DNA from: DASYPQ01 sp036006425
Lineage (GTDB): Bacteria; Planctomycetota; UBA1135; GCA-002686595
DNA length: 64,000 nt
Direction: 5' to 3'
Assembly (NCBI GenBank): GCA_036006425.1
Contig: DASYPQ010000020.1
Coordinates: forward strand, 1-64,000
The notes under the pieces were generated by a model that was not told the DNA's origin, did not search any database, and saw only the letters and a program-made list of their open reading frames with translations. How positions within the stretch are numbered: the first letter of the stretch is position 1; every line of letters starts with the position of its first letter. A program made the translations under genes and the position numbers. This document shows positions 8,667-17,148 of this stretch, in pieces.

Positions 8667-9433
8667 AGCCTGAGAGCCTGCTCGCCGCGCTCGAGGCCGG
8701 CGAAGTGCGCGCCGCCGAGCGCCGCGCCGACGGCCGGTGGATCGTGCGCGCGGAGTTGAAGGCCGCGATCCTCGAGATCTTCCGCACGTCGCCGGTCGTC
8801 GCGCAGTCGAACGAAGCCGCTGGCTCGAACGCGTTCCGCGACAAGGCGCTGCTGCCGGTGCGACGCTTCACGGAGGCGAGCCGCGTGCGCGTGGTCCCTG
8901 GAGGATCCGCCGTGCGCCGCGGCGCGCACATCGCCGCGGGCGTCGTGATCATGCCGCCGTCTTACGTGAACGTCGGCGCGTACGTCGGCAGCGAGACGAT
9001 GGTCGACAGCCACGTGCTCGTCGGCTCGTGCGCGCAGATCGGGAGCCGCGTGCACCTGTCGGCCGGCGCGCAGATCGGCGGCGTGCTCGAGCCCGCGAAC
9101 GCGCGGCCGGTGATCGTGGAGGACGGCGTGTTCGTCGGCGGGAATTGCGGACTGTACGAGGGCGTGCTCGTGCGCAACGGCGCCGTGCTCGCCGCGGGCG
9201 TCGTGATCACCGCAGGGACGGTCGTCTTCGATCTCGTGAACGAGCGCGAGCTGCGCGGGAGCCGCGAGGAGCCGCTCGAGATCCCCGAGCGCGCCGTGGT
9301 CGTGCCGGGCTCGCGGCCCGCGAAGAGCGACTGGGCGCGCGAGCGCGGCCTGTCGGCAGCATGTGCGCTGATCGTGAAGTACCGCGACGAGAAGACCGAC
9401 CGCGCGACGGCGCTCGAGGACGCGTTGCGGTAG
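8663..9433 (+). CDS. dapD: 2,3,4,5-tetrahydropyridine-2,6-dicarboxylate N-succinyltransferase
   Basis: This enzyme of 256 residues transfers succinate from succinyl-CoA to tetrahydrodipicolinate. The middle of the protein is a left-handed beta helix of hexapeptide repeats (about residues 95-205), including VGSCAQIGSRVHLSAGAQI and ARPVIVEDGVFVGGNCGLYE, diagnostic of DapD. The ATG at 8663 overlaps the dapE stop (ATGA). A GTG at 8648 in the same frame is an alternative start adding five residues, and it has a better-placed Shine-Dalgarno sequence (GGGAGGAG at 8635-8642). The neighbour dapE performs the later desuccinylation. Downstream begins a 1.2-kb non-coding repeat array. Confidence 0.93.
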   Translation: MKPESLLAALEAGEVRAAERRADGRWIVRAELKAAILEIFRTSPVVAQSNEAAGSNAFRDKALLPVRRFTEASRVRVVPGGSAVRRGAHIAAGVVIMPPSYVNVGAYVGSETMVDSHVLVGSCAQIGSRVHLSAGAQIGGVLEPANARPVIVEDGVFVGGNCGLYEGVLVRNGAVLAAGVVITAGTVVFDLVNERELRGSREEPLEIPERAVVVPGSRPAKSDWARERGLSAACALIVKYRDEKTDRATALEDALR

Positions 9434-9488
9434 TCGGGCTCGCGTACGTCGGACGGCTGGAGCCTGAGTTCGCGTACGAGTGGATCTT

Positions 9489-10572
9489 GAGGCCGATGCT
9501 GCTCGCGAATCGCGTCCGGAGCTGCGGCCTCCTGATCGATGCGGCATCCATCGAGTCGACCGACTGCGCGCCGGATCACTGCGCAATCAGAATGAAACGC
9601 GCTCCGGTCGAGATGTCTCGAGTTCGGAAATCCGTGGTCGTGGCTCGACGCGCGCTGGAACTCGAACGAGGGCCGGTCCTCTAGGTCCTCTCGCGACGGA
9701 TCGTGAGGACGATGGGTCGCGAATGGTGTCGTGAGCTGCGTCCTCATGTGATCGATTCCGCTTCCTTTGAGTCGAGCGACTGCACGACGGATCACTGCCC
9801 AATCAAGATGGGACGCTCTCCGGTCGAGACGTCTCGAGCTCGGAACCCTGCGGTCGTGGCTCCACGTAGGCTGAAACTCGAACGAGGGCCGTTCCCTCAG
9901 GCCCTCCCCCCGCGGCGAATCGTGAGGCCGATGGCGGTCATGAATGGCGTCGCGAGCTGCGGACTCGCGTGATCGATGCCGCGTCCTTCGAGACGGGCGA
10001 CTGCACGACGAATCACTGCCCGATCAAGATGGGCGCTGCCCGGTCGAGACGTCTCGAGTTCGGAGATCCGTGGTCGTGGCTCGACGCGCTCCGAAACTCA
10101 AACGGGCCATTCCTTCACGTCCTCCCGCGGCGAATCGCGAGGCCGATGCTGATCGTGAATCGCATCGTTCCTCGCGGGCGCCGCTTCCGTTCGAGGACGC
10201 CTCGGTCGACCCTCGGCTGGACGCGCGGGGCGATCGGCCGCGAGCTGCGAACTCGCGTGATCGATGCGGCATTCTTCGAGACGATCGACTGCACGACGAA
10301 TCACTGCCCAATGAAGATGGAACGCTCTCCGGCCGCGTCGTCCCGAGTTCGGAAACCCGTGGTCGTGGCCCGAGGTGGGCTGAATCTCGGACGAGGGCCG
10401 TTCCTTCGGGTCCTCCCGCGGCGACTCGTGCGGCGATGCTGGTCGTGAATCGCGTCACGCGGTACGGCCTCGCGTGATCGGCGCCGCGTACTTCGCGTCG
10501 AGCGACTGCGCGATGAATCACTGCCCAATCAAGATGGAACGTTCTCCGGTCGAGACGTCTCGAGTTTGGATG
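9489..10572 (+). repeat. Array of five degenerate ~217-bp tandem repeats next to a RAYT gene
   Basis: Unit starts (GAGGCCGATG or variants) fall at about 9489, 9705, 9925, 10139 and 10430. A second anchor, GATCGAT plus flanks, recurs at 9534, 9750, 9971, 10259 and 10476. Spacings are 214-221 bp except for copy 4, which has about 70 bp extra, and the last copy is cut off near 10572. Each unit contains AATCACTGCCCAATCAAGAT-like sequence and a 14-bp palindrome TCGAGACGTCTCGA (exact at 9824, about 10044 and 10550; altered in copies 1 and 4). Small open frames across it are not conserved: copy 3 has deletions that shift the frame. The stretch 9434-9488 and the lower-GC stretch 10573-10712 hold nothing else that I see. 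Confidence 0.85.
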
Positions 10573-10712
10573 CCTCCGATGTTTCTCCGACTTTCTTTGC
10601 GATTTGCGCGGACGACTCGAGTCATGAAAGTGAGAGCGAGCTCTACATGGAGCACGTTCCGCACAAGACAGGCTTCACACACAGCACGCTCCACACCCAG
10701 CAAATTCCACTC

Positions 10713-11387
10713 ATGCGTCACCGAAGAAATCGAGTGCGTCAGGACCAATTCGAATTCTCCTCGTGGGGAGGTCGTCGCCGCGGTGCAGGGCGAAAGTGCA
10801 CCGCACCGCGACCTCGCGTGTCGCATCGGACGCGCGAGGCACTCGCCGCGCGCCATTCCGTTCATGTCACCGTGAGACTGCACAACGGACTCCCTAATCT
10901 TCGGAGAGACGCCGCGCGCGCGGTGATCGAGCGCTGCCTCCTCGCTGCGCGCACGCGCGACCGACTTCGCCTCGCGCACTACTCGCTGCAGTCGAACCAC
11001 GTCCACTTGATCGCCGAGGCCGACGACCGAGGCGTGCTCTCGCGCGGGATGCAGGGCCTGCTCGTGCGCGTCGCACGCGCGCTCAACCGGCTCTGGCGTC
11101 GCAGAGGCCCCGTGTTCGCCGACCGCTACCACGCCCGGCAGCTGCGGTCGCCGCGCGAAGTCCGCGCTGCGCTCGTCTACGTTCTGCTCAACGCGCGCCA
11201 TCACGGGCTGCGGTCGTCCGGAGTCGATCTCTACTCGTCGGGGCGATGGTTCGACGGATGGAGCCGCAAGGCAGTCTTCGCGTCGCGATCCGCGGTTGCA
11301 GCGGCGCGCACATGGCTCCTTCGAATCGGGTGGCGCCGTCACGGACTGATCGGACTCGGCGACATGCCGAGGGATGCCTCGCCCTGA
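10713..11387 (+). CDS. REP-associated tyrosine transposase (RAYT)-like Y1 transposase
   Basis: This is a 224-residue HUH single-strand endonuclease of the IS200/Y1 type. Seen: a basic N-terminus with GGRRRGAGRK at residues 19-28, typical of RAYT proteins; the metal-binding HUH motif HVH at 96-98 within SLQSNHVHLIAEA; and the nucleophile candidate Tyr156 in ALVYVLLNARHHG. ATG 10713 is preferred; an in-frame start at 10566 would add 49 residues of unrelated, low-complexity sequence that begins inside the last repeat copy. No second transposase or terminal repeats are visible, and such domesticated transposases usually act on nearby palindromic repeats in trans. The 1.1-kb array immediately upstream is the obvious candidate substrate. 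The leader region is visibly lower in GC than its surroundings. Confidence 0.8.
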   Translation: MRHRRNRVRQDQFEFSSWGGRRRGAGRKCTAPRPRVSHRTREALAARHSVHVTVRLHNGLPNLRRDAARAVIERCLLAARTRDRLRLAHYSLQSNHVHLIAEADDRGVLSRGMQGLLVRVARALNRLWRRRGPVFADRYHARQLRSPREVRAALVYVLLNARHHGLRSSGVDLYSSGRWFDGWSRKAVFASRSAVAAARTWLLRIGWRRHGLIGLGDMPRDASP

Positions 11388-11626
11388 GGTTCGAGTCCTG
11401 AGAGGCGCCGACGGACCGCGCGACGGCGCCAAGACGCGTTGCGCTGAGCAGCGGGAGGTCGTACGGGATCCGCCGCGCCCACCAGCTCGAGTCGTCGTCT
11501 CCTCTCTGCTCGTGCGCGAGCCTTGTTCGTGTCCTCGCGCGACAGCTTTCGCGCTCGCGCGACGATCAGGCGAACAGGACGCAAGGCATTCGCGCTGCCC
11601 TGACGCGGATCAGCGCGGCTTCGCGG

Positions 11627-12799
11627 TCACTGCTGCCCCGCCCACTTCCGCCACTCCTCGTCGAACGACTGCGGCGTCCAGCCGCCGGTCTCCTTCAGGA
11701 GCTTCCTTTCGAGATCCGGCAGGTCCTTCCCCGTCGGGATCCCGTTCGCGTCGAGCTGCCCTTTCACTCCGCCGAGGATCTTCGCGAGCTGGTCGGGATG
11801 CTCCGCGATCAGGAAGCGGATCATCGACCACGCCGTGACGTGCGCGTCGACGTCGAGCTCGCCGAACTCCTTCGCGTGCATCAGCTCCGCGAGCGACTTT
11901 GCCTTTCCGCGCGCGACGAGCTTTCTCGCCGCGTCTGTCCAGTCCGGCGGCGAGTGCGTCTCGCGCGTCGCGCCTTCCGTGCCGTCCGTCGTCACCGACG
12001 CGGGGTCGATCTCCTTCTCGATCACGTGCGCGAGACCCTCGTCGAGCCACACCGGCGGGTCGTACGAGAAGTGCTTGTACGCGCAGAAGAACGCGTGCGA
12101 GAGGTTGTGCGCGACGTGCGGGAAGAGCCAGCGGTCGTGACGCAGGTCGCCGTCCTCGCCGGGGATCGACACGAGGAGCTTGTGCTGGTCCTTGAAGTGC
12201 CATCGGAACGAGTCCGTGACCGACACGCCGCTGAAGTCGACCGTGAACGTGCGATGCATCTCGCGCGACGGGTGGACGACGATCTCGAACTTCTCCTTCT
12301 CGCCGAGGAACCTTCCGTTGCCCATGAACGGCCCGGTGTTGCTCCGCGACTCGGGGAAGTCCGCGTCCTTCACCTGGAGGAGCTGCTGGAAGCGCGCGTA
12401 CAGCTCCTCGCCGCGCATCGCGAGGAGGTGCAACCGCAGCCACGGATCGAGCTTGGCGGAATCCGTCGGCACCGAGGGCAGCACTTTCTTTAGGCGCGCG
12501 AGCTCGGACCGCACGCGCTTCTTCTCGTCGATGACGACTGTCTCGGGCCCGAGCGCGAACGCCCAGCGCAGGTGCGCCGTCTCGAGGAAGATCCACGAGC
12601 CCGCGGGCAGCGCCGCCGCGAGCGCCTCGCTGCCCTTCGGCCCGATCGCGATCGGACCGTGCGAGACGACGCCCGCGGCGCTCATCACCGCCGGATCGTT
12701 CTTGCACCACGGGCAGACGTCGACGCGCGGAGACTTCTGGGCGAGCGACGCGCTGCACAGGGCGGCGATCGCGAGGAGACTGATCGATACCCGCTGCAT
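11627..12799 (-). CDS. Exported gluzincin-like protein lacking the catalytic Glu
   Basis: The 390-residue protein starts at ATG 12799 with a signal peptide (MQRVSISLLAIAALCSASLA), then a CPWC motif at residues 29-32 that could be a redox or metal site. Residues about 220-262 look like a zinc-peptidase core: HNLSH at 231-235 followed by PPVWLDEGLAHVIEKE, where Glu254 matches the third ligand. In active HEXXH gluzincins the second position is Glu; here it is Asn, so hydrolysis is doubtful. It is divergent from the next secreted protein, whose -35 abuts this start codon. Downstream 11388-11626 (to the RAYT stop) contains no gene I can see. Confidence 0.65.
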   Translation of the reverse strand: MQRVSISLLAIAALCSASLAQKSPRVDVCPWCKNDPAVMSAAGVVSHGPIAIGPKGSEALAAALPAGSWIFLETAHLRWAFALGPETVVIDEKKRVRSELARLKKVLPSVPTDSAKLDPWLRLHLLAMRGEELYARFQQLLQVKDADFPESRSNTGPFMGNGRFLGEKEKFEIVVHPSREMHRTFTVDFSGVSVTDSFRWHFKDQHKLLVSIPGEDGDLRHDRWLFPHVAHNLSHAFFCAYKHFSYDPPVWLDEGLAHVIEKEIDPASVTTDGTEGATRETHSPPDWTDAARKLVARGKAKSLAELMHAKEFGELDVDAHVTAWSMIRFLIAEHPDQLAKILGGVKGQLDANGIPTGKDLPDLERKLLKETGGWTPQSFDEEWRKWAGQQ

Positions 12800-12827
12800 T
12801 GCGCGTCTTCGGGAGCACAACTATAGT
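12799..12827 (+). promoter_or_regulatory. Sigma-70-like promoter for the 12871 secreted-protein gene
   Basis: TTGCGC at 12799-12804, a 17-bp spacer and TATAGT at 12822-12827 form the best housekeeping-type promoter in the window. It leaves a leader of about 37 nt that contains AGGAG at 12857-12861, nine bases before the ATG. The -35 touches the start codon of the divergent gene. Confidence 0.6.
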
Positions 12828-12870
12828 GACGTGGTCCGCCGATTCCCCCAACTCCCAGGAGTCTCGCACC

Positions 12871-13887
12871 ATGCTTCGGACCGCGCTCTTCAGTGCCGTG
12901 CTCGCGCTCGGCGTTTCGTCCCCGCTCCTCGCGCAGACCATCTGCCACGCCGAGAACGACGGGAACGCCTACAACGACCTCGTCAGCATGGGCGGACCGA
13001 ACCTGATCCTCGGGATCCAGTTCACCGCTCCGTCGTCGTTCTCCGTGACGCGCATGGAGATCTTCACCGGGGAAGGCGGAGGTCCGAACGCGCTCTCGAT
13101 CTGGAGCCACAACGCGGGCACCAACACGCCGTTGGCCCAGCTCTCCGGCTCGGCTCCCTGGAACATGACGAACACGGATTCGTGGCAAGGCGCCGACCTC
13201 GGCACGCCGTACGCGATCACCGGCGGCACGACCTACTGGCTCGCGTGGTCCTGCATCAACGGATCGCAGTGCAGCGTCGACGTCCCGATGGCGACGCTCG
13301 GGCAGTTCTACTCGGGCTCGTTCGACGGCGGCGTGAACTGGAGCGGCCCGTTCCAGTTCACCGATCGCCACTGGAAGTTCCGCCTGTACGGGAACTGCGG
13401 CGGCGGCGGCATCACGTCCATCTGCTTCGGAGACGGTACGGGGGCGGCGTGTCCGTGCGGCAGCCCGAGCGGCGCCCCCGGCCACGGCTGCTCGAACTCG
13501 GCCAATGCGGCCGGCGCGCTCGTCACCGTGCTGAGCGGATCGAACTCGATCGCGGCCGCCGACCTGCGCCTCACGTCGACCGGCCACCGTCTCTCCACGC
13601 TCGCGGTCTGGTTCCAGGGCGACGTGGTCGCGGGCCAGCTCGCGTACGGCGACGGTCTGCGTTGCGCCGGCAATCCGCTCGTGCGGCTCTACACGATGAC
13701 GTTCGCCCCCGGCACCATGCCCGACCCGCTGGACTCCCCGGCGTCGCCCTCGATCGTCGCCCAGGGAGGAATCACGGCGCCCGGCACCGTCAAGGCGTAC
13801 TTCCTGGCGTATCGCGACCCGGCGAACTACGGCTGCTCGGCGACCTTCAACGCGTCGAACGCGTTGAGCGTGACCTGGGCTCCTTGA
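12871..13887 (+). CDS. Secreted protein with C-terminal CPCG module
   Basis: This 338-residue protein has a signal peptide (MLRTALFSAVLALGVSSPLLA) and then a beta-rich N-terminal domain (about 22-175) with several Trp and Cys residues. The C-terminal module (about 183-338) starts ICFGDGTGAACPCG, with CPCG at 194-197, continues GHGCSNS, GDGLRC and YRDP, and ends FNASNALSVTWAP. The same module closes two other secreted proteins here (27871-29997 and 44079-46310). The start is supported by AGGAG nine bases upstream and a good promoter. Function is unknown; an extracellular or cell-surface place is inferred from the signal peptide and cysteines. The gene ends six bases before a long palindrome shared with the convergent gene. 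Confidence 0.8.
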   Translation: MLRTALFSAVLALGVSSPLLAQTICHAENDGNAYNDLVSMGGPNLILGIQFTAPSSFSVTRMEIFTGEGGGPNALSIWSHNAGTNTPLAQLSGSAPWNMTNTDSWQGADLGTPYAITGGTTYWLAWSCINGSQCSVDVPMATLGQFYSGSFDGGVNWSGPFQFTDRHWKFRLYGNCGGGGITSICFGDGTGAACPCGSPSGAPGHGCSNSANAAGALVTVLSGSNSIAAADLRLTSTGHRLSTLAVWFQGDVVAGQLAYGDGLRCAGNPLVRLYTMTFAPGTMPDPLDSPASPSIVAQGGITAPGTVKAYFLAYRDPANYGCSATFNASNALSVTWAP

Positions 13888-13892
13888 TCCGA

Positions 13893-14012
13893 AACGGGGC
13901 GCCGAAGAAGTACTGAGCCAGAGCAATCCCTCAACGATTTCGCGCCGGGCGGGGACCCGGCGCGAAATCGTTGAGGGATTGCTCTGGCTCAGTACTTCTT
14001 CGGGGCGCCGTT
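13893..14012. terminator. 120-bp near-perfect palindrome between convergent genes
   Basis: Bases 13902-13949 pair without mismatch with 13956-14003 (48 bp) around a 6-nt loop (CGGGGA). The stem continues to 13893/14012 with two mismatches. It lies between the stops of convergent genes (13887 and 13989), and its right arm includes the last codons of the amidotransferase gene. The left arm therefore repeats those codons (NGAPKKY-stop) in inverse orientation. It could serve as a bidirectional terminator although no T-tract follows. See findings for the alternative of an assembly artefact. Confidence 0.7.
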
Positions 14013-15941
14013 GATGATCGTCAGCGCCTCCTCGCAGTTGAATCCGACGATCTGCGCGTACTCGCGGATCGAAGGCCAGCGCGGCGCGCCGTACTCGGCC
14101 GCCTTCACGAGCGCCTGATCCCGAGAGAGGTGCCTCTCGCGGATCATGTTGCTCAGCATGACCTCGTCCTCGGACCAGCCCGCGATCGTCTGGTAGATGT
14201 AGTTGTACCAGGCCGCGGATCCGTCGCCGATGCGCCATGTGCTGCGCGTGTCCGTCGCGACCTCCCAGTCGTACTCGCGCCGGATCGTGCCGACGATCTC
14301 CTCCTCGTTCCACGGAAGGTAGTGGTAGAGGTAGAGGAAGTCGTCCTTCTGCACGAACGTGCACCAGTACGCCCACATCGTGTCCCAGATCGACTCGTTG
14401 ATGTACCGCGGGTTCTTGACGTAGTTCTTCGCGTAGTACGCGAGCAGCGCCATCTCGTTGCGGAACGAGAGGCCGGTCAGCGTCATCGCGTGGTCGTCCT
14501 CGAGGATCCCGCACAAGCCCGTCTTGTACGGCGTGTCCTCGATCATGTTCCCCGTGCAGAAGATCACGAGCTTGATGCCCGTCTCCTTCCGCAGCTGTCG
14601 CGCGTAGTGATAGAACTGCTTGTCGCCGGCGGTGAACAGCGTGACCATCCCGAGCTCGGGCTTCTTCAGCCAGGCTTCGACGTTCTTGCGGATGTAGCGG
14701 CGCTTCTGCGCGATGTTCGCGGAACGCAGGATGTGCTCGACGCCGAGCTTCCCGCAGATCCGCGCCTGATTGCGCCGCCCGAGATCCGTCACCATGCCCC
14801 AGTCGTACGTGAACGCGACCGGGTGCATCCCGAGCTCCTTCTTCACGTAGTGGAGCCCGTACGTCGAATCGCGTCCGCCGCTGAACGCGACGATCACGTC
14901 CGGGCTCCCGTCACGGCTGCGGTACGGCTCGACCGCCTTGAGCAAAGCTTCCTTGCCGGGCACCTGGATCGGCCGCCAGCGCCTGCAGTAGGTGCACACG
15001 CCGTGCTCGTCGAACTCCATGAACGGGTAGCTCTCGGGCAGGATGCAGCGCGTGCAGCGGCGCAGGCGCGCCGGCGTCTTCGTGTGGTCGACGATCGGGA
15101 GGGAAGGCGCGCGCCGCGCGAGGCGCAGGGGAGTCGCGGCGAGCTCCCGCGGGATCGCCGTCGGGAACGCCTGGATCGAGAGGTCGTTCAAGGAGACCGC
15201 GAGCGCCTGGAACGCCGGGAGGTGCGCCGTGACGAGGCCCGGGATCGCGCGCACGAGATCGAGCTCGTCGACCAGGCGTTGCAGGATGAACCGCTCCGAC
15301 GCGAACGCGAAGAAGGTCCGCCGCTCGTTCGTCGCGTAATGCAGCGATCCCGTGTTCGTCGCGAGCAGGAGGACGTCGAGCGCGTCGAACAGGACCGCGA
15401 TCGAAGCCGAGCCCTGGACCTCCGTGAACGCGCGCTGCGTCGCGACGGCGAGGTCGCCCGTCTCGTCGACGAAACGCCGCAGGAGCTGGAGGAGCACCTC
15501 CGTGTCGACCTCGGTCTTCCGCTCGAGCTCGGGGTGGCGCTGCCACAGCTCCGCGTCGTTCACGATGATCCCGTTGTGGATCCCGACCGTGCCGCGCGCG
15601 ATGACGGGCTGGTTGTTGTCCGAGTTCGACTGGAAGCCGTTCGTGACGAGCCGCGTGTGTCCGATCCAGGCGAGTGCGGGCGAGTCGGCTCCGGCGCGGT
15701 TCTCGGACACGCGCTCGATCGCGTGGCGGAAGAGCTCGGCGAACTTCGGGCTCGCGAGGAAGCTCTTCACGGTCCCCGCCTGCTTCAGGACGTCGATCGA
15801 GCGTCCGTCGTGCACGGTCAGGCCGGCGGCTTCGCTCCCGCGCGTCTGCGAGCACTCGTACAGCTTCTGGATGACGGACCCGGCGAGGCTCGCCGGGATC
15901 CGTTCGTCCTTGCCGATGACGACGCCGAAGATGCCGCACAT
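13989..15941 (-). CDS. N-acetyl sugar amidotransferase fused to a class II glutaminase domain
   Basis: This 650-residue protein combines an N-terminal Ntn glutamine amidotransferase (MCGIFGVV; Cys2 is the expected nucleophile, with HNGIIVND near 122-129) with a second half like the WbpG/PseA N-acetyl sugar amidotransferases. The second half has a zinc ribbon (Cys296, 299, 316, 319) and a PP-loop ATP pyrophosphatase motif SGGRDST at 354-360. In O-antigen systems such enzymes turn a sugar carboxyl or N-acetyl into an amide/acetamidino group, with ammonia from a separate HisH-like partner; here the ammonia source appears built in. The GT2 gene 25 bp upstream on the same strand, the ArnT-like transferase and the flippase suggest a surface glycan pathway. 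The ATG at 15941 is forced, since Cys must be residue 2. Confidence 0.82.
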   Translation of the reverse strand: MCGIFGVVIGKDERIPASLAGSVIQKLYECSQTRGSEAAGLTVHDGRSIDVLKQAGTVKSFLASPKFAELFRHAIERVSENRAGADSPALAWIGHTRLVTNGFQSNSDNNQPVIARGTVGIHNGIIVNDAELWQRHPELERKTEVDTEVLLQLLRRFVDETGDLAVATQRAFTEVQGSASIAVLFDALDVLLLATNTGSLHYATNERRTFFAFASERFILQRLVDELDLVRAIPGLVTAHLPAFQALAVSLNDLSIQAFPTAIPRELAATPLRLARRAPSLPIVDHTKTPARLRRCTRCILPESYPFMEFDEHGVCTYCRRWRPIQVPGKEALLKAVEPYRSRDGSPDVIVAFSGGRDSTYGLHYVKKELGMHPVAFTYDWGMVTDLGRRNQARICGKLGVEHILRSANIAQKRRYIRKNVEAWLKKPELGMVTLFTAGDKQFYHYARQLRKETGIKLVIFCTGNMIEDTPYKTGLCGILEDDHAMTLTGLSFRNEMALLAYYAKNYVKNPRYINESIWDTMWAYWCTFVQKDDFLYLYHYLPWNEEEIVGTIRREYDWEVATDTRSTWRIGDGSAAWYNYIYQTIAGWSEDEVMLSNMIRERHLSRDQALVKAAEYGAPRWPSIREYAQIVGFNCEEALTIINGAPKKY

Positions 15942-15966
15942 GCGCTGGATTCCGTCGTGCGCGCGC

Positions 15967-16944
15967 TCAGCGGCGCGGGAGCGGCGGAGAGATCGGCTCG
16001 CTGGGGACGTTCTGGATGTCGAGCACGACGGCTTGCAGGACGAGCTGGACGCCGAGGATCACCGGAATCACCGCGAGCATCACGATGCCGAGCGGCGCGT
16101 ACTCGCCGCGCTGCGAGAAGCTCCACCAGGACGAAAGCCCGAAGATCGTCCCGAACAGGAGCATCGGAATCCCGAGGAGCATGAAGACCGATACCGCGGA
16201 GAAGTCGTGGACGAAGTAGCGCCAGAACAGGCGGCGCAGCAGGCCCTTGAGGAGCCGTGGCGGGAACTCGACCAGCGTGCGCGGCACCGAGAGCGACGAC
16301 GTCTCGTCCCCGTAGCGCGCGCTGATCGGGACGTCGACGACGACCGCGCGCAGGATCCCGAGCTCGACGAGGAAGCCGCTCTCGAAGTAGTAGCGCTTCG
16401 GAAGGCGGGTGAGGTCGATGCGCTCGAGGACCGATGTCCGGACCGCGATGTACCCGTTCGCCGGATCGAACGTGTTCCAGTAGCCCGACGCCATCTTGAC
16501 GAGGAACGTCAGTCCGGCGTTGCCGATCAAGCGGATCGTCGGCATCTGCTTCACGTGGGCGAGCGACGCGTAGCGGTTGCACTTGACCATGTCGGCGCGC
16601 TGCGAGAGCAGTGGCGCGAGGATCGCGGGGAGGTGGCCAGGGTCCATCTGATCGTCGCCGTCCATCTTGACGACGATGTCAAGGCCCCGGCGGACCGCCT
16701 CGGCGAAACCGCTCGCCATCGCGCCGCCGACGCCCTGGTTCTTCTCGTGCCGGATCAGCGTCACGCGCGGGTCGTTCAAGCGCTCGACGCGCGCGGCGGT
16801 CTCGTCCGGACTCTGGTCCTCGACGACGAGGATCGTCGAGATCCAGGCCGGGATCCCGCGGATCACCTTCTCGACGTGGTCCGCGACCTTGTACGCGGGG
16901 ATCACGACGCCGATCCGGGCTCCGGGGAAGTCGGGTGCCTGCAT
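15967..16944 (-). CDS. Membrane-bound family 2 glycosyltransferase
   Basis: This 325-residue GT2 enzyme is of the dolichol-phosphate mannose synthase/GtrB type. Seen: IGVVIPAYK at the start of the GT-A fold, the nucleotide-sugar DXD region VKMDGDDQMDPGHLP, and two C-terminal transmembrane segments (about 230-255 and 270-300). It probably transfers a sugar to undecaprenyl phosphate at the inner membrane. ATG 16944 is chosen because the family N-terminus starts six residues later; GTG 17043 and ATG 17022 are in frame and would add 26-33 polar residues without recognisable similarity. It is the first gene of a two-gene operon with the sugar amidotransferase (22-bp gap). Confidence 0.85.
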   Translation of the reverse strand: MQAPDFPGARIGVVIPAYKVADHVEKVIRGIPAWISTILVVEDQSPDETAARVERLNDPRVTLIRHEKNQGVGGAMASGFAEAVRRGLDIVVKMDGDDQMDPGHLPAILAPLLSQRADMVKCNRYASLAHVKQMPTIRLIGNAGLTFLVKMASGYWNTFDPANGYIAVRTSVLERIDLTRLPKRYYFESGFLVELGILRAVVVDVPISARYGDETSSLSVPRTLVEFPPRLLKGLLRRLFWRYFVHDFSAVSVFMLLGIPMLLFGTIFGLSSWWSFSQRGEYAPLGIVMLAVIPVILGVQLVLQAVVLDIQNVPSEPISPPLPRR

Positions 16945-17148
16945 GTGCGTTTCCGTCCGCTCCTTGGACGCGCGGACGGGCGCTTGGGTTCGGCTGGTCA
17001 CTCTCTCGCCTGACGACGTCATGGGCAACGAGTCAGTTTCCACCGGGACCGCCCTCGCGTCCAGCCGAGGGACGTCGGCGCGCGCGGGCTCTCGGGTTGA
17101 GCGGAAAAAGGGCGCTTCCCTCTCCGGCGACTTGCGCGCGCGCGGGCG
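16945..17148. other. Non-coding upstream region of the GT2 operon
   Basis: This stretch between the GT2 start and the foldback element contains a possible N-terminal extension of GT2 (to 17043) and an A-rich GGAAAAAGGG patch near 17101. No gene, RNA motif or convincing promoter is seen. Confidence 0.4.

Noticed and set aside
9480..10477. A series of small tandem genes for Cys-containing peptides (DCxxxHC motif)
   Set aside because: Frames are broken by small deletions and stops in some copies, there is no ribosome site, and conservation follows DNA, not codons.
9489..10572. CRISPR array
   Set aside because: Units are about 217 bp and vary along their length; no short constant repeats with unique spacers, and no cas genes nearby.
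13971..16184. Plus-strand frame antisense to the amidotransferase and GT2
   Set aside because: Arg/Ala/Asp-rich composition only; the minus strand encodes conserved domains.
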